Part shown: positions 1-8,746 of the stretch, piece after piece
Layout: each line of letters begins with the position of its first letter
Position numbering within the stretch: the stretch's first letter is position 1
Assembly (NCBI GenBank): GCA_937901285.1
Contig: CALCHI010000377.1
Span: 1-32,764 of the forward strand
Length of the DNA: 32,764 nt
Direction of reading: 5' to 3'
Source of the DNA: UBA8437 sp003445035
Lineage (GTDB): Bacteria > Planctomycetota > Planctomycetia > Planctomycetales > Planctomycetaceae
Program-made: the position numbers and the translations under genes
Notes under the pieces: generated by a model
Seen by the model: only the letters and a program-made list of their open reading frames with translations
Database searches by the model: none
What the model was told of the DNA's origin: nothing

Positions 1-1734
1 GGCGTAAAAGACGAGTCGGTCGCGTTCGACGCGCATCCTTCCGAGCAGCGCCGGCAACTTTCGCCGGTCCCGTCCACGACGCACCGCGAGAACAGCGGCC
101 ATACGAACACGTGCTTCCGGATCGGACATTGCCTCAGACACCACGCCGGGCAATGCCCGCCTGGCTCCGGTGACGCGAGACCTGTGCGAGAGAATCCGCA
201 GAGCCTGAACCCTTAGAGCTGTCGCACGCCCCCGTCTTGCCCAGGCGGCCACACGGTCATCGATGGACCGATCTTCCAGCGAAATCCGGCCGAGTGCCCA
301 CGCCGCCCAGGTCTGCACTCTCTCAGCCACCTCCTTACGTGTAACGGTCCTGGCAAGCTGGTCGACGACTGTCGGCCCACGCCGGATCAGTTCCTCCTGC
401 AGGTCAACTCGCCGTGCTTCAATCGACGCCCCCAACCCGTTGATCAACTCTTCAGCCGACAGTGTTTTCACGCTGGACGCGATCGGACGACCCACCGGGG
501 GCCTTTCACCCCATGACACACAAAACACCCGCCCCTCGTTGTTTTGTCTCCCCTGCTTGTCCAACACCGCGCCATAGGCGGTTCCCCAGCCCAGGATAAA
601 AAGACATCCATCGGGCCCCACTTCGATGTCTGTCGGCTTGAAGAGCGACTTGCCTCCTCCGACAAATTCGCGCCACCGACCGCCTTCGGGTTCGATCAGG
701 GCCCCTTTCCAACGGGGACGGTAAAAGAACGTTGTTCGCCTCAACCAGTCGTTGAAAAACCACACTTTCCGGAACGGTTGCGGAAAGTGGGGATCATCGT
801 AAAACGTCATCCCGGTCCCGGAACCGTGGAACACGGGACCAGTGATACGCGCGGTCGGGAGATGGTCATGTCCGCTCCAGTGCGAACTCCAGGGATGCCC
901 CCACCCATAATGAGATCCGAAGAACGGAGTGAAGACCCGATCGCCTTCGTTCTGATCATTGTCGGTACCCTGGAAATTGAACCCACTGTCGTAGGCAATG
1001 TCCCAGGGATTGCGAAACCCCCGTGAAACGATTTCCAGGTTCTTTCCGCCATCGTCGCAGACCAGGACACCTCCCTCGCGTCCCCAGTCATCCGCAGGAT
1101 CGTGGTAGTTCCTCTGGTAATCATCCGGTCCGAACACACGGGGTGCCGGAAACACGGGCGAGTTTTTTGGTGAGCGTACGCCCCAGAGTTCGCGAAAGGG
1201 CAGGGGGGCAAGTCGCCCCGGACGGGTCAATCCCTTCGAATTGCCCTTCGACATGTACATCCGCCCGTCCGGACCCCAGTGCAACCCGTGAAGACCGTGC
1301 TCGAGATTACCGAGGTCCGTGTAGAGACGCGTGTACCGGTCGGCCACATCATCGCCATCCAGATCCCGGACAACGGTCAGGTCCGGCGCGTTGGCAATCC
1401 ACAGGTCGCGACCATGCCAGGCCATCCCCTGGATGCTGTTGAAGCCCGTGGCAAAGACGTGGCGTTTGTCATAGACACCGTCGCTGTCGGTGTCGCTGAG
1501 TATGTATACGCTGTCACCAGGCGTGTCCGGCCTGGGACTTCGATACTGCGGGCCCATCCCGATGCACAGCCGGCCCCGGGCGTCAAAGACCATCGCGCAC
1601 GGATTGCGGACCAGCGGCTCCCTGGCAACCAGCGCGATCCTGAACCCATCTGGAACCGTGGGCATCTCTTCGCCGCGGAGCACCGCTGGACAGACCATCA
1701 GCACCGCCAGCAGCCCCCGCATCGACCTTCTCAT
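1..1734 (-). CDS. PVC-type membrane-bound dehydrogenase / heme-binding protein, C-terminus missing (runs off left edge)
   Basis: The reading frame is open for 578 codons from the ATG at 1734 down to base 1, with no stop, so the 3' end lies outside the window. The N-terminus is a Sec signal peptide (MRRSMRGLLAVLMVCPAVLR). Residues about 22-410 form a glucose/sorbosone-dehydrogenase-like six-bladed propeller, with repeated W-G-P-D-G and G-P-D-G turns and phrases such as GMGPQYRSPRP and SDTDSDGVYD that are typical of planctomycete 'membrane-bound dehydrogenase' proteins. Residues about 420-578 are Arg/Ala-rich helical HEAT-type repeats. Full-length members usually exceed 900 residues and end in a c-type cytochrome domain with CxxCH. 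That part is not visible here, so heme binding is inferred from the family. The start overlaps the sulfatase stop as ATGA, which suggests translational coupling. The substrate is unknown; a periplasmic sugar or polyol is plausible. Confidence 0.87.
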   Translation of the reverse strand, partial: MRRSMRGLLAVLMVCPAVLRGEEMPTVPDGFRIALVAREPLVRNPCAMVFDARGRLCIGMGPQYRSPRPDTPGDSVYILSDTDSDGVYDKRHVFATGFNSIQGMAWHGRDLWIANAPDLTVVRDLDGDDVADRYTRLYTDLGNLEHGLHGLHWGPDGRMYMSKGNSKGLTRPGRLAPLPFRELWGVRSPKNSPVFPAPRVFGPDDYQRNYHDPADDWGREGGVLVCDDGGKNLEIVSRGFRNPWDIAYDSGFNFQGTDNDQNEGDRVFTPFFGSHYGWGHPWSSHWSGHDHLPTARITGPVFHGSGTGMTFYDDPHFPQPFRKVWFFNDWLRRTTFFYRPRWKGALIEPEGGRWREFVGGGKSLFKPTDIEVGPDGCLFILGWGTAYGAVLDKQGRQNNEGRVFCVSWGERPPVGRPIASSVKTLSAEELINGLGASIEARRVDLQEELIRRGPTVVDQLARTVTRKEVAERVQTWAAWALGRISLEDRSIDDRVAAWARRGRATALRVQALRILSHRSRVTGARRALPGVVSEAMSDPEARVRMAAVLAVRRGRDRRKLPALLGRMRVERDRLVFYA

Positions 1735-3215
1735 CGTGCTCGTACTCGCCGTCGGTTCTTGAACTCGATCTGGGTCAACCCCTTGGGTTTTCGTCGTGCC
1801 GTGGACACTCGCTTCCGTAGCAGGGAGGACAGCCCCTCCCTGGTGGATTTCATTTCTTCTCGGCTCGCCAGGTTGACGAGTTCTTCGGGGTCTCTGTCGC
1901 GATCGTACAACTCGGCACCCCCCGCTCCGTCCTGACCCCATTCGGTGTATCGATACCGAGCCGTCCGCAGGCTGTACCCCGAGGAATACTGCGTCAAAGC
2001 CGACGCCCGAATCGCCTTGGAAGTGTCGACAAGGGTCGGGGCCAGGCTGAGACCGGTGACGGTCTCGGGAGCTCCCAGTCCACACAGGTCTGCCAGCGTC
2101 CGATACAAATCCACCATTTCAACCGGATGACGATGTGTTCCTCCCCGTGCTGTCACTCCCGGTCCGGCAATCACCAACGGAACGCGGTCCGAATTTTCGA
2201 ACAGCGTCGTTTTCTGGTAGTGCCCGTGTTCTCCCATGTGGTATCCGTGATCGGAGGTGAACACGACGACGGTGTTCCTGTCGAGTCCTGTCTGCTCCAG
2301 GGCTTTGAGGATCCGACCGATCTGAGCATCGGCAAAGGTGATCGACGCGTAATACGCCTGGATCGCTCTTCGAGCCAGTTTTTCGGGCAGATTGACCTGG
2401 TCACGTTTTCTGAGAATCGTCCGCCGAGCCGCCATCGGAAGCGTGTCAAAGTACCCATCGGGCACCTTCGGAATTCGTATGGACTTCACCGGATACATTT
2501 CGAAGTACTTCTTCGGTGCCACGTAGGGTGTGTGTGGCCGATAGAGGCCGACGGCCAGGAAGAACGACTTGCCGGTTTTGGCGTGGTCCTTCAGGCGATC
2601 AATAGCCAGCGTCGCAGCAATTCCGTCGGTCTGCTCCTCATCGGTCCCCTCGGCAGCCAGCCAACTCAGCGTCCCTCCGAACTGTCCTTTTCGGAGGCTG
2701 AAGATTTTGTGTTCATCGTCGACGTCCCGCCCGCGTGGATTGAACGTCTGATTCCACGAATAGGGATCGTCATGCCCACTCGTGCCGATGTGCTTCGGGA
2801 CGTTGTAGTGGTACATCTTTCCGATCCGGGTCGCAAAATATCCATTGCGACGGAACATCTGCGGCATTGTCACCACGTTGGGGATGTGCTCGCGAATGTA
2901 GATGGCATTGCGTCGAACCAGTGTCTGGTCTGGATACATCCCGGTCAGAAATGACGCGCGACTCGGACCGCAAAGCGGGAACTGACAGAACGCGCTCGAA
3001 AACAGTACGCCCCGTTTCGCCAACCGGTCGATGTGTGGAGTTTTGACCTGCGCATGGCCGTAGCACTCCATGTCACAATTCAGGTCGTCGCAGACCAGGA
3101 AAAGCACGTTGGGCCGCGTTCGCTCGGGTTCATCGCCACAACAGGTGCCGACGATGCCCCCGACCAGCAGCAGGCCAGCCAATACCTGACTGGCCCGTTC
3201 GGTCTTCGCCCTCAT
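1731..3215 (-). CDS. Secreted type I sulfatase, iduronate-2-sulfatase-like
   Basis: A 494-residue sulfatase of the alkaline-phosphatase superfamily, predicted to hydrolyse sulfate esters on glycans outside the cytoplasm. The formylglycine signature CGPSR is at residues 82-86, with Cys82 the residue a formylglycine-generating enzyme would convert. The N-terminal metal-binding aspartates follow PNVLFLVCDD (Asp43, Asp44). A later SDHGYHMGEHG block supplies further metal ligands and resembles iduronate-2-sulfatase and choline-sulfatase relatives. A Sec signal peptide covers about residues 1-27. I chose ATG at 3215 rather than the TTG five codons upstream because GGAGG lies 8 bases before the ATG. 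The gene sits 84 bases after the kinase and overlaps the dehydrogenase by 4 bases. Assignment to the superfamily is secure; the actual substrate is inferred only from resemblance. Confidence 0.95.
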   Translation of the reverse strand: MRAKTERASQVLAGLLLVGGIVGTCCGDEPERTRPNVLFLVCDDLNCDMECYGHAQVKTPHIDRLAKRGVLFSSAFCQFPLCGPSRASFLTGMYPDQTLVRRNAIYIREHIPNVVTMPQMFRRNGYFATRIGKMYHYNVPKHIGTSGHDDPYSWNQTFNPRGRDVDDEHKIFSLRKGQFGGTLSWLAAEGTDEEQTDGIAATLAIDRLKDHAKTGKSFFLAVGLYRPHTPYVAPKKYFEMYPVKSIRIPKVPDGYFDTLPMAARRTILRKRDQVNLPEKLARRAIQAYYASITFADAQIGRILKALEQTGLDRNTVVVFTSDHGYHMGEHGHYQKTTLFENSDRVPLVIAGPGVTARGGTHRHPVEMVDLYRTLADLCGLGAPETVTGLSLAPTLVDTSKAIRASALTQYSSGYSLRTARYRYTEWGQDGAGGAELYDRDRDPEELVNLASREEMKSTREGLSSLLRKRVSTARRKPKGLTQIEFKNRRRVRAR

Positions 3216-3299
3216 CGCTCGATCCTCCAATGCGTCCCCTCGACGTCGGATAGGTTGTCACCCACCCGGCGACCGGATGTCAAGCCGTCGAATGCCGGC

Positions 3300-4307
3300 T
3301 CACCGCCCATCCAGTGACAGGTCACGCCTCACCGATTCCAGCCCGTCTATCAATTCGACCATCGACTGGTGGCGACCGGACGGATCCTTGGCGATGGCCT
3401 TGAGCACGATTGCCTCCAGGGACTCGGGAATACCTCTTTCGGGAGCGGATTCTCGAAGCGGCGGCGGATCATCGTGCAAGATGTTCTCGAAGGTTTGCCG
3501 CACCGTACGACCGCGGAACGGCTCTCGCAAAGCCAGCATTTCGTAGAGAACCACGCCCATGCTGAACACGTCAGATCGCTCGTCGATCGAATGCTTCCCC
3601 AGGACCTGTTCCGGTGACATGTACAGTGGGGTTCCAGGACGCTGTCCGACCCGGGTGAGCGGAGACAGTTCCTGGTCGAGTTCAGCGTCGAGCACCGGAG
3701 TGCCCAGGCCGTCGACAACCGGATCGGTTGCGCCCCACACCTTGGACACGCCCCAGTCGAGCACGATCACCTCGCCGAACTCACCCACCCAGATGTTCTC
3801 TGGCTTCAGGTCGCGATGCACCACGCCGTGCGCGTGTGCGTAAGCACAGGCCTGGCACGCCTGTACGGCAATGTCGACCAGCCGTCCCGTCGGGAAACCT
3901 TCAACCGTGACATTGTCCGCCCAGCTGAGTCGTTGCAGAACCTTGAACAGGTCCTCGCCCGCGATGCACTTCATCGTAAAAAACAGCCACCCGTCCTCGT
4001 GCCGCCCGATCTCATAAACCGGAACGGTATTGGGATGCTGCAGCTGAGCGGTGACGCGGGCCTCGCGAAGAAATCTCCTGCGTTCGTCCGGGTCGTTTGC
4101 GCAGTCGGCCAGCAGCGTCTTCATGGCCACTCGTCGGCCCATGATCGTGTCCCAGCAAGCACGCAATTCGGCCTTGGCCCCTCGGGCGATGGGCTGAAAA
4201 TCCCGGTATTTGGCAGCACCAACGGGAAGATCATCGGGAAGATCCGGATCGGTCGAGGACAATACGATCCGTGGGAATGGATCGGACCTATCGGACCTAT
4301 CGGACAT
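3300..4307 (-). CDS. Soluble Ser/Thr protein kinase (PknB-like, kinase domain only)
   Basis: 335 residues containing one eukaryotic-like kinase domain (about 35-330). Visible motifs are VAMK (Lys63), the helix-C glutamate in REAR (Glu82), HRDLKPEN (164-171, catalytic Asp166), a DWG in place of DFG (184-186), and GTPLYMSPE as the activation-segment end. The glycine loop is degenerate (ARGAKAEL rather than GxGxxG). No transmembrane helix, PASTA, TPR or other sensor domain follows the kinase, so it should be cytoplasmic. DWG kinases are common in planctomycetes, so it is probably active. No good Shine-Dalgarno precedes the ATG, and the first codons are a 9-base tandem repeat. It is the only signalling gene in a run of exported proteins, lying 60 bases after DUF1552 and 84 before the sulfatase. 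Its target is unknown. Confidence 0.93.
   Translation of the reverse strand: MSDRSDRSDPFPRIVLSSTDPDLPDDLPVGAAKYRDFQPIARGAKAELRACWDTIMGRRVAMKTLLADCANDPDERRRFLREARVTAQLQHPNTVPVYEIGRHEDGWLFFTMKCIAGEDLFKVLQRLSWADNVTVEGFPTGRLVDIAVQACQACAYAHAHGVVHRDLKPENIWVGEFGEVIVLDWGVSKVWGATDPVVDGLGTPVLDAELDQELSPLTRVGQRPGTPLYMSPEQVLGKHSIDERSDVFSMGVVLYEMLALREPFRGRTVRQTFENILHDDPPPLRESAPERGIPESLEAIVLKAIAKDPSGRHQSMVELIDGLESVRRDLSLDGR
4281..4307. repeat. Three-copy 9-bp tandem repeat at the kinase start codon
   Basis: On the plus strand the units are ATCGGACCT, ATCGGACCT and ATCGGACAT, the last one containing the complement of the kinase start ATG. In the kinase reading frame this encodes Ser-Asp-Arg twice and then Ser-Asp. 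Gain or loss of a unit would keep the frame. Each unit carries an AGG on the coding strand. Confidence 0.9.
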
Positions 4308-4367
4308 GGGCGTTTGGGTGCGAGGTCCCGGGGCGCACGGGCCTGCCGCCGTGCCCCGTCGGTTTCC

Positions 4368-5693
4368 CTAGAATCCGGCCAGTCGTGTGTCGGCATCGCC
4401 GAAGCGAGGCACTTTCACGCCCAGGCCATCCATGATCGAGAGATACAGGCTGCACAGTTTTCGGTTTTCGTCGCCCTTTTCCAGGTAGTCGAGCGCGCGA
4501 CCGGTGCGGATCGCCCCGTCGAGACCACCGACCTGGATCAGGGGCACCTTCTTGGAATCGTGGGCACTGCCCGACCACATGTTGTTGATGAACAACAGAC
4601 ACGAGTGATCCAGCACCGTACCGTCCCCTTCGGGCATCGCGTCTAGTTTCTTGGCCAGGTAGGCCAACTGGCTGCAGTAGTACCTTGAGACGCGTTCATA
4701 GGCGTCGGAATGATCGTAATGAGAGGACGTGTGATGATTGCGTCTCACGTCCAGGAACGGATAGAACAATCCGGAAATGTCGCGGCACAACAGCAGCGTG
4801 GCCACCCGTGTCTTATCTGTCTGAAAGGCCAGGGCAATCACGTCACACATGAGCCGCATGTGTTCCCGAATGTCCTCGGGCAGTCCGTCGTCCGGTCGAG
4901 CCATCGCCACCAATGGCTTGTTCGCCTTGCCGGCGTTCTTGTCGGCACGGTCCTTGAGTTTCCTGACACGTTCAATCCGCCGCTCGATCTCTCGCACGCT
5001 GCTCAGATATTCGTCAAGTTTCGCTCGGTCAGTGAAACTGGCCCGCTGCCGCAATCCCGACGCCTCGGAACGCACCCGATCCAGAATACTCTGTGTTCGT
5101 CGACTACCCCGATTGTCAAATAGGCTGTCAAAAGCCAGTGACGGATACACTTCCATCGGAACCGGCGCCGTCACGTCCCGCCACGAGATGTGAGAACTGT
5201 AGGCCATCGAGAAATTCGTCTCGTGGTACCCCGTGATCGGTTGCTCACAGCCAAGAACAAGGCTTGGCTGAATCGTCTTGTCCTCGAAACGGCGGGCCAC
5301 CTCCTGGTCCATACTGACGCCACCACGAATCACCGCCCCTTTCTGCAGTGAGACTCCCGAGAGAATGTTGCCAGTCTGACCGGGATGGATGCCCACGCCG
5401 GTCGCGTTCTTGTTGAACAGGCCGTGAATGACATTGACCTTGCTGCGAACCGGATCCAGTGGCTTCAGGCTCTTGCCGAGTTCCAGGCCCGAATCGGTTT
5501 CACGCCCCCACCAGTGCACCGGATTCACGCCATTGGCCATGAACAAGGCCGCGAACCGTTTCGGGTATGGACTCCCGGACTGCTCGGCGGGGGCGCCCAG
5601 CGTGGGAATCGATTCGAGCCACGGAAGCGCCATCGTCACTCCGGCGCCGCGGAGGAAGGCACGTCGATGAGATCGGGTTGCCTCAGCAGTCAT
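4368..5693 (-). CDS. DUF1552 family protein, Tat-exported
   Basis: 441 residues with a twin-arginine signal near the N-terminus (SHRRAFLRGAG followed by a hydrophobic stretch), so it is probably exported folded. The body matches the DUF1552 family in phrases such as RFAALFMANGVNP, HGLFNKNATGVG, SSHYDHSD and the C-terminal LYLSIMDGLGV. Family biochemistry is not established; members almost always neighbour a DUF1592/DUF1588 cytochrome-like protein, as here (109 bases upstream, same strand). ATG at 5693 is preferred over a TTG seven codons upstream because a GGAG lies about 10 bases before it. In the gap upstream, the minus strand has a TATAGT that could be a -10 box, but no convincing -35 box is at the right distance, so I do not call a promoter. 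Confidence 0.92.
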   Translation of the reverse strand: MTAEATRSHRRAFLRGAGVTMALPWLESIPTLGAPAEQSGSPYPKRFAALFMANGVNPVHWWGRETDSGLELGKSLKPLDPVRSKVNVIHGLFNKNATGVGIHPGQTGNILSGVSLQKGAVIRGGVSMDQEVARRFEDKTIQPSLVLGCEQPITGYHETNFSMAYSSHISWRDVTAPVPMEVYPSLAFDSLFDNRGSRRTQSILDRVRSEASGLRQRASFTDRAKLDEYLSSVREIERRIERVRKLKDRADKNAGKANKPLVAMARPDDGLPEDIREHMRLMCDVIALAFQTDKTRVATLLLCRDISGLFYPFLDVRRNHHTSSHYDHSDAYERVSRYYCSQLAYLAKKLDAMPEGDGTVLDHSCLLFINNMWSGSAHDSKKVPLIQVGGLDGAIRTGRALDYLEKGDENRKLCSLYLSIMDGLGVKVPRFGDADTRLAGF

Positions 5694-5802
5694 CGTGTCA
5701 AGACTCCGGCCCAATGCGTGGAGGATTGATCGGTACTATAGCAGAGTCATTCCCGAGGGCAGCTGCAATATCCGGCGTCTCACAACGGAAGCACGCCGTA
5801 TG

Positions 5803-8709
5803 TCATCGCCCCCCCCGGAACTCCCGATCTCGTTTTTCGAGAAATTGACGACTCATAACGATCTGCTCGACCAGCCCTCGAAATCGATACCCGTCCGCTG
5901 CCAGCGCCGCATTCATCGACTCAACGCTCCGACGGTCTGAGAGCATCAGGCGGCGACCGAGTGCGTAGGCAAACAACCGTCGCACGACGTTGTCGACGAA
6001 CTGTTCGCGGCGCGTCTGAACCAGGTGCTTCCGCAGCCCTTCCAGTCCGGCACCACGGCCCCCACCCGGAAACTCTGCGCGAACATCCACCTGCCGGCCA
6101 CCCCCATCCTTCGTCCTCCGCCTCCCAACCGGCCCATAACCCTCGAACACAAGGCCGAACGAATCGAAACGGGCATGGCACGTCGCACAGACGGCCACTT
6201 TCCGATGACGCACAAGCAATTCACGGAGCGTCACATCGCCCAGTTCCGCCTCATCAGCCGGAAGGTCTGGAACCTTCGGCGGCGGCGGCGGAATGTTCTC
6301 ACCCAGCAGCCGATGGACCACCCAATATCCTCTGCGGACCGGACTGGTCCGCAGCCCGGAGGAATTGCTTGTCAAGAACACCCCCATTGGCAGCAGCCCC
6401 CCACGGCCTTGCTGATCGGCGCGTTCGACCCGGAACCACGCTCCGTCGCCCATCCCATCAGGAACCGGAAGACCATAATGTTCGGCGAGGACGCGATTCA
6501 CGATCGCGTGCCGCCCACCGATCAACGACACCAACGATCCATTGCGTTTCACTACGTCACCGAAATACCGCAACGGCTCCTGATACATCGATTTCCGCAA
6601 TGCGTTTGTGAACGACGGGAATCGCTTGCGGTCGATGCCGTTGAAGTTCTCGAACTGGCGAACCCCCAGCCACTGGCCGATAAATTCCGTCGACAGAGCC
6701 CCTGAACGTGGGTCCTCAAGCATTCTCTTGACCTGTTTCCTCAGGACTTCCGGTCGCGACAATTGATTTGTTACCGCAAGCCGCGACAACTCCTGGTCCG
6801 GCAGGCTCGACCAGAGAAAGTAACTCAGGCGGCTCGCCAACTCGAAACCGTCCAGGCGATGAGTGGCCTGGCCGGGCTCGGATCGCACGACGCGATAGGA
6901 GAACCGCGGAGAGACAAGGAGAGCAACGAACAGGTCCCGCAAAGCTGGTTCGTGGTCGAGTTCGTGACGGGTCCGCAGTTCGCGGTAGAACGCAAGCAAC
7001 CCCTCCCGATCAAGTGATTTCAGCGGTCGACGATAGGCACGCGACGCCAACTCCATCAGAGACTGAAGGTGCTTCGGCTCCGCAGCCTGTCGCTCCGACT
7101 CCACGCGACGAATCGTCTTTGACATCGTTGAAAAGTGACGTTTGATTTCCCGCATCTCCACCGGTGTCGCTTTCCGCATTTTCGCGACGGAGACATACAA
7201 ATCCGTGAGACGTGCCATTTTCTTCGGCGATGTAAGGTCCTTGTCTTCTGACCGGGCAAAATCAAACTCCTTGGCCTCCATGACACGTGGCGACTCAGCA
7301 CGTTCGAAAAAGACGTAATCGCGAAACTGGCGAATCGGCGCCAACGTGATGAAATCCAGTTCGCTCCAAAGCCGATCCAACTCCGATCGCCCTTTCTCGT
7401 CGAGCACCAACTCGTAGAGCGGCAAGTCGTCGCGAAAATATCCGGTCATCAAATGAAATCCCGCGCTCAACAGCCGCCCCTTGTTTCGATCCTTTTTTGG
7501 CAGAAACACTCGCCCACGTTCGGAGACGTAGAACGTGTCGGGGATCACGGAGCAAAAGTCCTTCACCGACTGCTGAAGTGCTGCGATCTCGCGGTCATTG
7601 TCAGGGTTGGCTGGGAGATTGCCTTTGCGGCGATTGGACGCCATCGTGCGATTCTTCAACAGGACCATTGGCTGCGAACCTCGCTGGATCACGCTGGCCA
7701 CGATCGCAAATTCCGGCACCTGCCATTTCTGCCGTTCCTTGCCAATCCACTCCGCTAACTCGGCACATTCCTTCTCGGGTGGCGCGGCCGGCTTCGCTTT
7801 GGGGCGTGGCAATCCCCGCCACCGTTTCCTCAGTTCCGCCACCGGCCCCGTCTCCGGCCCTTCAGCAATGCCCGGGCCAACCAGCAAACGCAGCATCGCG
7901 GACAGGTAGCTCGCACTGACCTCCGCCTCACTCGCCACCAAATCGATCGTCAACTCCGGAAGGCCCAATCCCCGGCGATGGCGATACCGCCACGCCGCCT
8001 TCAGATAGCTGGTGTAACCGGTTGGCTGCCGCCGGTAGAAGTCGACGATCCTCTGAATACAGAACTTGTCCCGATCGGTATCCGTGACAACCGGATGCGG
8101 CGCAAAAGCCACTCCATGCTGAGTCAGAACGAGATGGTCTGCCACGTGGCGAGCCGCTGCCAGGTACTTGTTCAACAACGCCGGAGTCATCGCCAGCGAC
8201 TCACCGCTGTTGTCGAAACCCGCTTCGTTGGCTGGATCCAACGGAAACTCCCTGGTCGGCCGGATGTCCACCCCCGTCAAGTCGCGAATTGTGTAGTCGT
8301 ATTCGGAATTGCTGAGACGTCGAGCCAACACGGGCCCCGGATCTCCGGCATTCCGATCCGCTTCGTCTCGCCGCAGCCGTCTGATCCAATCGACCACGGC
8401 GCGGCGCTGCGCCGGGCTGGGTTGCGGACTCGCCTTCTTCGGCGGCATCGCCCTGGCATCGAGCTTCTCGAGAACCAATTCGAGTCGCTGCGGGTCGGCC
8501 GCGACTGCCTGCCGAGAATCCCATTTCGCCAGAGACAACTTCGCCTTGGGTTCAGTCTTTCCGTGACAGCCGGTGCAATAACGGGTCAGGAACGGCCGCA
8601 CCGTCTTCTGAAACTCGGTGTTCAGCGTCGGTGGCCCCGCGGCAGAAGCCAAAAGGCATTCGCCCATCCACGCCACGACGAGAACTGTTCGTGCCACCTG
8701 CACCATCAT
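5803..8709 (-). CDS. Secreted DUF1587/1595/1592/1588/1585 cytochrome-like protein with two CxxCH motifs
   Basis: 968 residues. A Sec signal peptide (about 1-24) precedes a c-type cytochrome-like domain with CTGCH at 45-49 and a downstream MPP at 88-90 that could provide the distal methionine. Family-typical blocks follow: DUF1587 (about 130-195), DUF1595 (about 560-620), DUF1592 (about 635-765), DUF1588 (about 785-880) with a second CATCH at 841-845, and DUF1585 (about 890-960). Heme attachment at the second motif is not proven for the family. The start is ambiguous: AGGAG is followed directly by ATG ATG GTG, and the GTG at 8703 has the most normal spacing (6 bases). The gene is followed by its usual DUF1552 partner. 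The role is probably periplasmic electron transfer or substrate oxidation, but this is inference. Confidence 0.93.
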   Translation of the reverse strand: MMVQVARTVLVVAWMGECLLASAAGPPTLNTEFQKTVRPFLTRYCTGCHGKTEPKAKLSLAKWDSRQAVAADPQRLELVLEKLDARAMPPKKASPQPSPAQRRAVVDWIRRLRRDEADRNAGDPGPVLARRLSNSEYDYTIRDLTGVDIRPTREFPLDPANEAGFDNSGESLAMTPALLNKYLAAARHVADHLVLTQHGVAFAPHPVVTDTDRDKFCIQRIVDFYRRQPTGYTSYLKAAWRYRHRRGLGLPELTIDLVASEAEVSASYLSAMLRLLVGPGIAEGPETGPVAELRKRWRGLPRPKAKPAAPPEKECAELAEWIGKERQKWQVPEFAIVASVIQRGSQPMVLLKNRTMASNRRKGNLPANPDNDREIAALQQSVKDFCSVIPDTFYVSERGRVFLPKKDRNKGRLLSAGFHLMTGYFRDDLPLYELVLDEKGRSELDRLWSELDFITLAPIRQFRDYVFFERAESPRVMEAKEFDFARSEDKDLTSPKKMARLTDLYVSVAKMRKATPVEMREIKRHFSTMSKTIRRVESERQAAEPKHLQSLMELASRAYRRPLKSLDREGLLAFYRELRTRHELDHEPALRDLFVALLVSPRFSYRVVRSEPGQATHRLDGFELASRLSYFLWSSLPDQELSRLAVTNQLSRPEVLRKQVKRMLEDPRSGALSTEFIGQWLGVRQFENFNGIDRKRFPSFTNALRKSMYQEPLRYFGDVVKRNGSLVSLIGGRHAIVNRVLAEHYGLPVPDGMGDGAWFRVERADQQGRGGLLPMGVFLTSNSSGLRTSPVRRGYWVVHRLLGENIPPPPPKVPDLPADEAELGDVTLRELLVRHRKVAVCATCHARFDSFGLVFEGYGPVGRRRTKDGGGRQVDVRAEFPGGGRGAGLEGLRKHLVQTRREQFVDNVVRRLFAYALGRRLMLSDRRSVESMNAALAADGYRFRGLVEQIVMSRQFLEKRDREFRGGR

Positions 8710-8746
8710 CTCCTGTCACACTGCTTACCGTCGCCCCAATGGCCCG

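Noticed and set aside
2127..2954. 275-residue plus-strand frame opposite the sulfatase
   Set aside because: It is a shadow of the sulfatase gene, which holds the CGPSR signature.
3750..3760. DWG in place of DFG taken as evidence for a dead kinase
   Set aside because: Lys63, Glu82, Asp166, Asn171 and Asp184 are all present, and DWG is frequent among planctomycete kinases.
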